Source: Collinsella aerofaciens (GTDB lineage: Bacteria > Actinomycetota > Coriobacteriia > Coriobacteriales > Coriobacteriaceae). From it: a DNA stretch of 64,000 nt. The notes beneath the pieces are model-generated. The model worked only from the letters and a program-made list of their open reading frames with translations, did not search any database and was not told the DNA's origin. Below are positions 26,036 to 33,205 of the stretch, piece by piece (the stretch's first letter is position 1; every line of letters starts with the position of its first letter). A program made the translations under genes and the position numbers. The DNA is taken from NCBI GenBank assembly GCA_021639365.1, contig JAJXHK010000003.1, forward strand, positions 41,888 to 105,887. The letters run 5' to 3'.

Positions 26036-27876
26036 TGACCGATCTTGCATCCACCACACCACAATCGCTCGGTCGCGATCCCATGGTCGGCCTGCGCCTG
26101 GCGCGTGTCGACGGGTTTGAGCCGGCCATTGCGCTCGGCCAGGACGAACTGCCTGCCTATCTGCGTCGTTTTACGATACTGTTTGCCGACGATGCCACCA
26201 TGCGCCGTGGCGGTATCGGCCGCGTGACGCGTGCTGTCAACGCCCAAGGCGAGGCCGTAGCACTCAAACAGCTCATCTTGCCGACGCGCGATGAGTTTGA
26301 CGACGATGCCGCCCATGAGTCGCTGGTCGCCAAGTTCAAAGCGGCATTTCGCGAGGAATATGAATGCCATCGCGCCCTTTCGGGCCTTAAGGGCTTTCCC
26401 CGCCTCTATGGCTGGGGCGAGGTTGACGGTGTGCCTGCAATTGTCATGGAATGGGTCGAGGGCGAGACACTTGCCCGCTTGCGTTCGCGACTCGCCGTGG
26501 ACGATGCCGGACGCCTGTCGCCGCTTGTGGCGGCGCGTCTGGGTCGCGACCTGTTCGATCTGCTCTGCCGTATGAGCCTGGTGGGCGAGGGCTTTGTCCA
26601 TCGCGATATCTCGCCCGCTAATATTATGGTGCGTACGGCGCGTCTACCGCTTGACCGGCAGCTTGCCGAGGGCACCTTTGACCTGTGCCTGATCGACTTT
26701 GGCTCGTCGCTGGCGCTTGAGCCTGCGTCGGCCGTGGCCGGTACCGGCGGCAAGGCGTCGTTTACGGAGCGTTATGCGACGCTGCGTCGCGCGACGGTGG
26801 CCTACGCTCCGCCCGAGATGCTCACCGACGATATCCCCGACCTGCGCGCTTTGCGTATGTCGCCGGCGATCGACGTCTATGCCGCAGCAAGCACGGTTTA
26901 CGAGCTCATTGCCGGCGTCGCGCCATACGAAGCCGCGCCGAGCACTTCGGGCACCTCGGGTTCGCGCAAAAAGACGCGCGACATCGCCAGCCCCTACCGT
27001 CTCAAGATGGACACGCGGCCCGACTATCCCATTGGTGCCCATGCGCCCGGTTGCGATTTGACTCAGCTGCTTCGTCGTGAGCCCGATGTGGCGCTCGCCG
27101 CGGCCGAGCAGGCCCAGCAGCTAGGGCTTGAGCCGGATTCCGAAGAGCTACGCGATGCGCTGGCGTTTGTCGATGCCCAGCTGTTCGACGTGGTGATGGC
27201 CTGTTTGTCCAGCCATCAAAAAGATCGTCCCGAGCCGGTAGCGGTCGAGGCGGCGCTCTCGGCGTTTTGTGACCACTATGCGCAAAATGTCGGTCGTTCG
27301 CTCCGCGGCGAGCCGCTCACGCCGTGCCCCATGGATGCGTCTGGCCGCGCGGTTCGTCGCGCGCTGATGGTCGGCGCGACGGTCGTCTGTGGCGTGGTTT
27401 GGGCTGTGGTCGTGGTTTCGGCCGCACTGCTGGCGTCGGGCGCTCGCGTGACGGCGACTTTGGGATCGCTCGTGTGGTCTGGGTCGCTACCGGGTATTAT
27501 TGCCGCACTGGCGTTGGCACTGCCAGGTATAGCCGGCGTTGCCGCGGGGGCACTTGCGCGCGATCGGCGCTCGGGCTTCCTGCAGGGTGTGCTTGCGCTT
27601 TCTGCCTGCGAGGTTCCGGTGCTGGTTGTGGCTGCATGTAGCGTATTTTCCCAACGCGCCGTGATGGGCGGCCTTGTTGCCGCTCTGGTTGCAACCTATA
27701 CGCTTACGTGGTTTTTGCTTGCGATGGGCTTTGCCTTTGAACTTCCCGTTTCGGCACCGCGACGCACAAAAGCCCAGATGGCGACTCCGCTTGCCGGTGG
27801 AGCCGCAGCTGCCCGTACTTTTGGCGGACCTGTCGAAGTATCGTCCGATTCTATTTCTACGACCAAGGAGGCCTAG
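26032..27876 (+). CDS. Protein-kinase-like membrane protein
   Basis: 614 aa; ATG 26032 overlaps the upstream stop (ATGA); ATG 26035 is equally possible. The kinase-like domain (about 45-400) retains GGIGRVTRAVN, VALKQL, HRDISPANI and DFGSS, so the catalytic residues are present, with a long insert between HRD and DFG. The C-terminal third has about four hydrophobic spans (about 445-575). Together with the FHA gene right after it (4-bp gap) this forms a second phospho-signalling set independent of the 9.5-19.7 kb operon. Substrates unknown. Confidence 0.82.
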   Translation: MMTDLASTTPQSLGRDPMVGLRLARVDGFEPAIALGQDELPAYLRRFTILFADDATMRRGGIGRVTRAVNAQGEAVALKQLILPTRDEFDDDAAHESLVAKFKAAFREEYECHRALSGLKGFPRLYGWGEVDGVPAIVMEWVEGETLARLRSRLAVDDAGRLSPLVAARLGRDLFDLLCRMSLVGEGFVHRDISPANIMVRTARLPLDRQLAEGTFDLCLIDFGSSLALEPASAVAGTGGKASFTERYATLRRATVAYAPPEMLTDDIPDLRALRMSPAIDVYAAASTVYELIAGVAPYEAAPSTSGTSGSRKKTRDIASPYRLKMDTRPDYPIGAHAPGCDLTQLLRREPDVALAAAEQAQQLGLEPDSEELRDALAFVDAQLFDVVMACLSSHQKDRPEPVAVEAALSAFCDHYAQNVGRSLRGEPLTPCPMDASGRAVRRALMVGATVVCGVVWAVVVVSAALLASGARVTATLGSLVWSGSLPGIIAALALALPGIAGVAAGALARDRRSGFLQGVLALSACEVPVLVVAACSVFSQRAVMGGLVAALVATYTLTWFLLAMGFAFELPVSAPRRTKAQMATPLAGGAAAARTFGGPVEVSSDSISTTKEA

Positions 27877-27879
27877 GTC

Positions 27880-28818
27880 ATGGCATCTCAAGTTGAGCTC
27901 ACCCCATGCGGGGCCATGTTTGACATCTTTAAGCGCGCGGCGCATCTGAGCCATATCGAGCTGTGCGGCTTGGTGCTTTCGTCCCGTCCGCTCGCCGACG
28001 GCCGCAGCCCGCAGAGCCGAGCCGCCGATCGCTCTTGGGTTTCCCGCTTTATCGTTCGCGCGCCGGTCGGCACGCTTCAGCAGCGCTACTTTGCCGAATA
28101 CGGTACCTCGGCTGCGCGTATTATGTCGCAACTGGCCCTGCGCCAGCGCAATCCCATGGACTCCACGGCTGTGATCAATATGGTGTGCGGTCCTGCAGGT
28201 GAACCGATGGTACGCGCGCTCGAAGAGTGCCACCAGGACACGAATCTCTATCGCAACGCGCTCGATCGCCTGTCCCAGGCGGCGGAACTCATGCCCGCCG
28301 AGCGCGCCGAGGCCGTGCTGGTGCTGTTTGTCGCCGTCGGTTGTTCGGCGGATGTGCGGTCCTCGGTGAACTATGCCATCGACTACGCGCACGCGACCTG
28401 TGGCGGAGGCACATCCACGCCGCGTTCGCTTGGCATGTCGCTGACTGCGGGCGAACGCGAACCCGCCCCGGCGCACCCCTTGGGCTTGCTGCGCGTGCAA
28501 AACAGTTTTGTCGTGAGCGCCCCGCGCTGGATTCAGCCGAGTGAGCAGGGTGTTGAGATTGGCGCGCTGGCCACTGGTGAGGGCGATATTACCGACGTCG
28601 GCGACGATGTCTCGGCCCGCCATGCCCATATCTGGTGCGATGCTCAAAATATCTGGCACGTCGAGGACTTGTCGTCCACCAACGGAACCGTGGTGGTAAA
28701 CGGGGCCACGCGCGTCTGCATTCAGGTCGAGCCCGGCCGTTCCGCCCAACTCAATCCCGGCGACGAGCTCAAGCTCGGCGAATCCACTACCTACGCCATC
28801 CTCTTCGGTGCTCTCTAG
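27880..28818 (+). CDS. FHA-domain protein
   Basis: 312 aa from ATG 27880, after AAGGAGG. The N-terminal about 170 residues are an unrecognised helical domain. The C-terminal FHA domain (about 200-312) shows the pThr-binding features SARHAHIW and EDLSSTNGTVVVNG. The binding partner is probably the kinase-like protein encoded just upstream. Its last 143 codons are duplicated, with about nine amino-acid changes, at 35135-35563, flanking an inserted island. Confidence 0.85.
   Translation: MASQVELTPCGAMFDIFKRAAHLSHIELCGLVLSSRPLADGRSPQSRAADRSWVSRFIVRAPVGTLQQRYFAEYGTSAARIMSQLALRQRNPMDSTAVINMVCGPAGEPMVRALEECHQDTNLYRNALDRLSQAAELMPAERAEAVLVLFVAVGCSADVRSSVNYAIDYAHATCGGGTSTPRSLGMSLTAGEREPAPAHPLGLLRVQNSFVVSAPRWIQPSEQGVEIGALATGEGDITDVGDDVSARHAHIWCDAQNIWHVEDLSSTNGTVVVNGATRVCIQVEPGRSAQLNPGDELKLGESTTYAILFGAL
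28390..28818 (+). repeat. Left copy of the 429-bp direct repeat flanking the island
   Basis: The 3' part of the FHA gene. It aligns without gaps to 35135-35563 (constant offset 6745), differing at scattered mostly synonymous positions. Confidence 0.85.
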
Positions 28819-28850
28819 CCGGCAGATAGGGACGTTCCTTTTCTGCCGGC
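28818..28850. terminator. Hairpin after the FHA gene
   Basis: GCCGGCAGA (28818-28826, overlapping the stop codon) pairs with TCTGCCGGC (28842-28850). The loop carries AGGGACGTTCC, the core of the window-wide hairpin family. Confidence 0.5.
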
Positions 28851-29040
28851 ACTTGGGGACACTCCTCGGCGCGCCAGAGCCAGTCGCCCGGGGATGGAGG
28901 GGCCATTTTGGCCCTTGGCGGTCAGTCGGGGCGAAACTAGAAGATCTTTCCGATTCGCGGTTGTTCATGCTTGTAGAGCATCTAAAACAATAGGATGTTA
29001 TTCTGGAATATGCCGGGTGCGTGAACTTGCCTGTCTTAGC

Positions 29041-29768
29041 CTTAATAAGGTATAGGGGAGTTTGGCTCAGGGGTTCCGTCTTGTTCTTCAGCGCAGTGTT
29101 GTGGGACAGATTTGCTGAGATTGGCGCCTTACACCGCAGAGCGCACGGAAGGCTCTCGATTTGTGTTCTGGCCCCAGAATACAGGGCCTGATACTTACCA
29201 ACTGTGGCATGGATGTAACATCTGTAGAAATCAACCCTTTTGTTGTCGACCTTTGTAAGAAGAACACTGCCATCAACTCTTTGGATGACGAAACTAGGGT
29301 GCTTGAGGGGAGCCTTTACTCCCCTCTGAGAGATGACTCATGTTTTTCGCTTGTCGTTGTGAATCCTCCGTTACTGCCGATTCCGGATGAGATTCCTTAT
29401 CCCTTCGTTTGAGATGGAGGACAATCGGGTCTGGATAAAACACTTCGTATTCTTAAGGGTGGCGATACGCATTTAGAGAAAAACGGTAAATACTGCTAAT
29501 AGGGGTGACGACGATGGTGCAGGGGCGACCCGCGATGCTCTCATCAATACGTCGGATACTTGGGAAATCAGGTCTAGATGCATGTATGATGATGCTGTGT
29601 GGCTATTCAATTAATCCGCGTTCCGAATGGGTGCAGGGTATAGCTGCGACATCGTATGCTTTTGACCCGGCGCGATACTCAGATATTTCTGAGGCGGTTG
29701 ACGAAGTTTATACGCACTATGCCGCGCAAGGCGTTTCGGAAGTTTGCACATCTACGTTACGGGCTTAG
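29041..29768 (+). pseudogene. Broken class I SAM-dependent methyltransferase
   Basis: Pieces of one protein are spread over two frames. Frame of 29117-29412: ARKALDLCSGPRIQGLIL (SAM-binding motif I), VTSVEINPF, and VVNPPLLPIPDE (NPP catalytic motif), interrupted by stops at 29116 and 29410. After the second stop the same frame continues GGQSGLDKTLRILKGGDT, then a one-base deletion near 29490-29500 moves it to the frame 29505-29768 (VTTMVQGRPAMLSS). At least three disabling changes, so not functional. The NPP motif points to N-methylation of an amide or a nucleobase-like group. It may once have belonged to the peptide cluster. Confidence 0.65.
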
Positions 29769-29845
29769 GTTTCTTCAAGCGAGCAGGCCGGTTGCGTTAT
29801 TTCGAGCGATTTTTCTAGTCTAGACGACAAAAGGCAAAGGATTTG

Positions 29846-29989
29846 ATGGGTGTAAAACGCGGACGTTTGTGGGCGGATGCTCAAATCTATTGTGGCAATC
29901 GGGCGGTTGAAAAAGATATTTCAACCGCCCGATTGCCAGGTTCGTCGGAGGAGATGTCCGATTCCGACTCTCTTGTAGGAAGAGCTTGA
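29846..29989 (+). CDS. Possible 47-aa open frame of unknown meaning
   Basis: ATG 29846, five bases after AAAGG, running 47 codons (MGVKRGRLWADAQIYCGN... ending SLVGRA). It contains one Cys and no membrane segment, and it spans the 19-bp inverted repeat at 29894-29937, which makes real coding doubtful. Nothing matches it. Confidence 0.2.
   Translation: MGVKRGRLWADAQIYCGNRAVEKDISTARLPGSSEEMSDSDSLVGRA
29894..29937. repeat. Perfect 19-bp inverted repeat
   Basis: Left arm 29894-29912 (GGCAATCGGGCGGTTGAAA) and right arm 29919-29937 pair without mismatch around AAGATA. GC-rich compared with the AT-rich surroundings. No T-tract, so a terminator of weak type, an IS relic or a cruciform. The remainder of 29769-30083 shows nothing else. 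Confidence 0.65.
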
Positions 29990-30083
29990 GATCGTATTGG
30001 CCCAAGGCAATCTTAAAGCAGTCTCATTGGCAAATCTTCGCTCCTGTTGTGTTGAGGTGTAAGGTATCAGTGATTGATGTTTT

Positions 30084-31736
30084 GTGGCGGGTAGATTGGG
30101 GCCTTCCTTGATTCGATGCGTTCTCTCGAGGTTCATCAGAGCAAAAGGGGCTTTCGTCTTCATTGCTATCACGGTGATTGGAACCGCTCTCTCCTATGCC
30201 ATGCCATACGTGAACGGGAAATTCTTAGATTTTCTTCTCGGTAACCGCAGCGAAAGAGACGCCGTACTCTTCGCGCTCCTGGTTGCGTCAATAGGAGTTT
30301 TCTCCACCCTCTTTACTTATTTTGCAGGAACACTTTCCATTCGCATAACCACGAGACTTTCCTTTGATCTTCTCAGGGAGGCCGTCTTGCGTTTTGAAAG
30401 AGACGATTACTTGGTGAGTCGGACCATCGATCCAGCCTATACAACGCAACGGATTATTTCCGACTCCAGCGTGGTCTCATCCTTCGTTTTGGCGAATTTT
30501 ATCAGTGCGCCGCTGTCCATTGTAGCCATTCCCATCGTATTGCTTATCATATGGTCAATTGATTCAACTCTCGCGGTGTTTTCCATCATTCTCCTCATCG
30601 TGTATTTCTGTGTAATTACTGGGTTGAGGAAACTTTTGTATAGGGTCACGTATGAGAAGAAAGAGGCGGACAGCGCCTTTTACGCCGCAATTGCATCGCA
30701 GCTTAATCAGATTCTCAACATTCAACTGACATCTTCGTACGGCAAGAGCGAACAAGCGCTCGACGCTGGGTTTAAGAGCTATTTTCCCAAAGTTTTGCGC
30801 TCCGGAAAGCTATCATATTCTCTGACATCGCTCGATGGTCTTTTCGCAGCGTTGTTTCAAGCGGTGATACTTGTTGTTTCCGGAGTACGAATCATTAACG
30901 GAACTATGTCAATAGGCGAGTACACTATCATCGGTACATACTTCGCGGTTCTCTTTAAGACTTTGAAAAGTATGATGTCATTGTTCAAATCCTATCAAGA
31001 TGCCAAAGCATCATGGGATAGGACGGCTATCGCGACGAGAGAAAAGGAGAGATCGGGGTGGAATCGGACCGATTTAGCTAAACTCGATGAAATAAATGAC
31101 ATTTCGGTATCTGATTTGGAATTCTCGGTTGCCCTTCCAGACGGATCTGTCCGAGAGGTCCTCGGCGGGTTTTCTTTCAAGTTTTCCGGTCCTGGTACAT
31201 ATTGCATAGTTGGGGAAAACGGAAGAGGCAAGACGTCACTTCTTTACTTGATGCTCGGGCTATACTCATCGAAAGGCAAAGTAAAATACAACGGTGTGCC
31301 AATCGAAGAATGCGACTTGGATTACATACGTGCGAGAGAGATATCGTGCTGCCCACAGTCGTGCTTCGCGCCGGACGAAACGGTGAAAGAGCTGTTAGAG
31401 TATTTCGACACGCCCTTTTCTTCCTATCACCGGGGTGTAGATGGCCTACTTTCGCTGGAAAACAGCGTGAAGGAGTTGCTCGGGAAACGTTGCTCCGCGC
31501 TTTCGGGCGGTGAGCTGCGCCGAGTGTACTTATGGTCGGCGATTTCACGCAAGTCGTCAGTTTTGGTACTCGACGAGCCCACGACTGGGTTAGACGCTGT
31601 AAGCCGCGCCGAGCTTGCGGCCTATGTTAAGCGCAACAAGCAAAGCCAGCTGATCATCGTTGTCTCTCACGATGACGAGATGGTCGGCGCGGTAGAAGGG
31701 GTAGTGGATTTAGACAGCATGTACCAGGGTAAATGA
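30084..31736 (+). CDS. ABC exporter half-transporter (membrane domain fused to ATPase)
   Basis: 550 aa. Membrane domain about 1-300 with five to six spans (e.g. FVFIAITVIGTALSYAMPYV, IVAIPIVLLIIW), then the ATPase: Walker A GENGRGKTS (about 375), signature ALSGGELRR, Walker B VLVLDEPTTG and H-loop SHDDE. No N-terminal C39 peptidase domain, so it would export a peptide but not cut its leader. Start uncertain: GTG 30084 is used but has no good binding site; TTG at 30108 is an alternative. Plus strand, convergent with the radical SAM/peptide genes; it probably exports their product. Confidence 0.8.
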   Translation: MAGRLGPSLIRCVLSRFIRAKGAFVFIAITVIGTALSYAMPYVNGKFLDFLLGNRSERDAVLFALLVASIGVFSTLFTYFAGTLSIRITTRLSFDLLREAVLRFERDDYLVSRTIDPAYTTQRIISDSSVVSSFVLANFISAPLSIVAIPIVLLIIWSIDSTLAVFSIILLIVYFCVITGLRKLLYRVTYEKKEADSAFYAAIASQLNQILNIQLTSSYGKSEQALDAGFKSYFPKVLRSGKLSYSLTSLDGLFAALFQAVILVVSGVRIINGTMSIGEYTIIGTYFAVLFKTLKSMMSLFKSYQDAKASWDRTAIATREKERSGWNRTDLAKLDEINDISVSDLEFSVALPDGSVREVLGGFSFKFSGPGTYCIVGENGRGKTSLLYLMLGLYSSKGKVKYNGVPIEECDLDYIRAREISCCPQSCFAPDETVKELLEYFDTPFSSYHRGVDGLLSLENSVKELLGKRCSALSGGELRRVYLWSAISRKSSVLVLDEPTTGLDAVSRAELAAYVKRNKQSQLIIVVSHDDEMVGAVEGVVDLDSMYQGK

Positions 31737-32107
31737 TGACAAGTGTAGTGCTACCCAACTGGCAGAGATAACAAAAAGGCGATGCAGATGCACGTAGCAT
31801 TCAGGCGGTTCGGACTCGGTGCCTTCACGCCATCGCAACGCTTTCAGATATAGTTCTCGTTCTCTTACTAAAGGAAACTTTAGTCTACGTCATCTTGTCG
31901 AGACAGAGGTGAAGCGAAGTGTTGTCGCGACGTATCTTATTCCAGGTGGCTCAGTATCAGCGTGAGAATCGCACCAAAGTGTACTTACGATTCTCGTGTC
32001 CCACGGACAACATGAGCTGAGCATTGAGGTTCCACCCTTTGCTGCAACTACACGGGGTTGGACGGCAATGAATATGCCGGGCCGCATACCACGCGCAGCG
32101 GGGGTCC

Positions 32108-32233
32108 ATGTCCCAGTATGTTGCCTACAGCAGCCTCGATGTCCACGCACACATCATCTCTGCCTTCGCGTTCAATCCATTTGCCGGAGAGTGCGAGGGT
32201 TGCCAGGCCGTAGAATTCGAGCCGAACAAATGA
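32108..32233 (+). pseudogene. N-terminal remnant of an IS110-type transposase
   Basis: 41 codons from ATG 32108: MSQYVAYSSLDVHAHIISAF..., with the first catalytic Asp of the DEDD domain in SLDVHAH, then a premature stop; nothing else of the protein follows. Intact IS110 transposases are about 350-430 aa. 31737-32107 has no gene I can support. Confidence 0.5.
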
Positions 32234-32328
32234 AATGCGGTATCAGCGCATAGGATTAAACTGACGATTGCTTTGCACTGAGAATACGCTTGGAAAGCCG
32301 CTATGGGTGGCGGCCCAGGTTAAATAGA

Positions 32329-32371
32329 GAAGCCCGTCCGATCACTTTCATGTGGCGAACGGTCGGGCTTC
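32329..32371 (-). terminator. Terminator of the peptide operon
   Basis: AAGCCCGTCCG (32330-32340) pairs with CGGTCGGGCTT (32360-32370) with one mismatch. On the minus strand it is followed by CTCTATTT, placing it just past the small membrane peptide gene. Confidence 0.6.
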
Positions 32372-32436
32372 ATATTCCACTTGCCAATGCTCGGCTCATA
32401 TTGGAAGAAAGCTACGCTAATGTTTGCGTGACACTC

Positions 32437-32544
32437 CTATTTTCTCCGAAGAAAGAGTCGGATAATGAAGAATAGAATTAAAAAAGGTGCCAGATATAAC
32501 GCAAGTATAAAGGCTAATCCAACGAGACCTTGCAATAATGGCAT
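32437..32544 (-). CDS. 35-aa hydrophobic membrane peptide
   Basis: ATG 32544 behind GGGAGGAG. The peptide begins MPLLQGLVGLAFILALYLAP, stays hydrophobic to residue 30, and ends in the basic RLFLRRK, i.e. a single span with a positive C-terminus. It is the last gene before the terminator and lies 78 bp after the 59-aa Cys-rich peptide. Too short for routine gene callers. Possible immunity or export helper; no homologue known to me. Confidence 0.5.
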   Translation of the reverse strand: MPLLQGLVGLAFILALYLAPFLILFFIIRLFLRRK

Positions 32545-32622
32545 AACTCCTCCCAGACACGAGATTTTGGTATTTGTTCCCATCTTATTCTGAATTGGAC
32601 CAAATAGTTCCTAGCCACAAAA

Positions 32623-32802
32623 CTACTCGTCAACTGGATCGCACCAATCTGCTGGCAAAACACAGCTTGATTCTTTATCGACATAGCACCAATCCGCAAC
32701 AGGGCACTCGGCGATGTCGTAAAAATTGCATATATCAACTCCAAGACAACAAGGCTCAACGGGAGGATGTTCATTTGAACCAACAGGATGGATATGCTTC
32801 AT
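32623..32802 (-). CDS. Cys-rich RiPP precursor peptide A (59 aa)
   Basis: ATG 32802, six bases after GAGGAG. Leader MKHIHPVGSNEHPPVE, then a core with seven Cys (18, 19, 25, 33, 39, 47, 54), each except the first of the CC pair followed by Asp two to four residues later: CLGVD, CNFYD, CPVAD, CYVD, CVLPAD, CDPVD. Repeated Cys-X3-Asp is the pattern of freyrasin-type ranthipeptides, where a radical SAM enzyme joins Cys sulfur to the Asp side-chain carbon. It is read in a different frame from a longer overlapping open frame (32514-32783), which lacks a start signal. A paralogue (peptide B) lies immediately upstream. Confidence 0.75.
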   Translation of the reverse strand: MKHIHPVGSNEHPPVEPCCLGVDICNFYDIAECPVADWCYVDKESSCVLPADWCDPVDE

Positions 32803-32832
32803 AACAGCTCCTCACCTTAATCCAATTAGAGA

Positions 32833-33036
32833 CTACGTTTGATCAATGCCACAGTGATCTACAACGCAGATGCTGCCGCCATCCATGTCATAGTCGCAGT
32901 AATCGTATGCACCACAGCCATCTGCTTTATCATAAACAGTACAGATGTCAGTAATGCCCAAGAGGCAGTCAAAAGACATCGGCTTCACGCCTGCCTCGTC
33001 GCCACTTCCTGGATTAATCGGATGAATATGCTTCAC
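32833..33036 (-). CDS. Cys-rich RiPP precursor peptide B (67 aa)
   Basis: GTG 33036 (read as Met) behind AAAGGGAGG; in-frame codons further upstream lack a site, and the shared leader fixes this start. Leader MKHIHPINPGSGDEAGVKP resembles peptide A. Core has six Cys (24, 32, 41, 47, 57, 62), each with an Asp two to five residues later: CLLGITD, CTVYD, CGAYD, CDYD, CVVD, CGID. The segment LGxxDICxxYDxA is nearly shared with peptide A, so the two genes arose by duplication. It lies 169 bp after the radical SAM gene on the same strand and 30 bp before peptide A. Confidence 0.78.
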   Translation of the reverse strand: MKHIHPINPGSGDEAGVKPMSFDCLLGITDICTVYDKADGCGAYDYCDYDMDGGSICVVDHCGIDQT

Positions 33037-33205
33037 GACTACCTCCCTTTGAGTGCAGAAAAACCTCAATATTGTGTATAACAAACCAAGATGTCTAGTT
33101 CACCATATTTCTAGAATGGTTTCGGCGAACGTAGCAATAAGCTTTGCAGACGGTAATCAGAAGAACGAACACCTCCACAATGGTGACAGCAATGCGCTGA
33201 ACCGC

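Noticed and set aside
31890..32253. Opposing 80-90-codon frames around 32.0 kb
   Set aside because: No start signals; part of the stretch is explained by the IS110 remnant.
32514..32783. 89-codon minus-strand frame over precursor A
   Set aside because: Different frame without a start signal; the KHIHP peptide frame has the ribosome-binding site and a paralogue.
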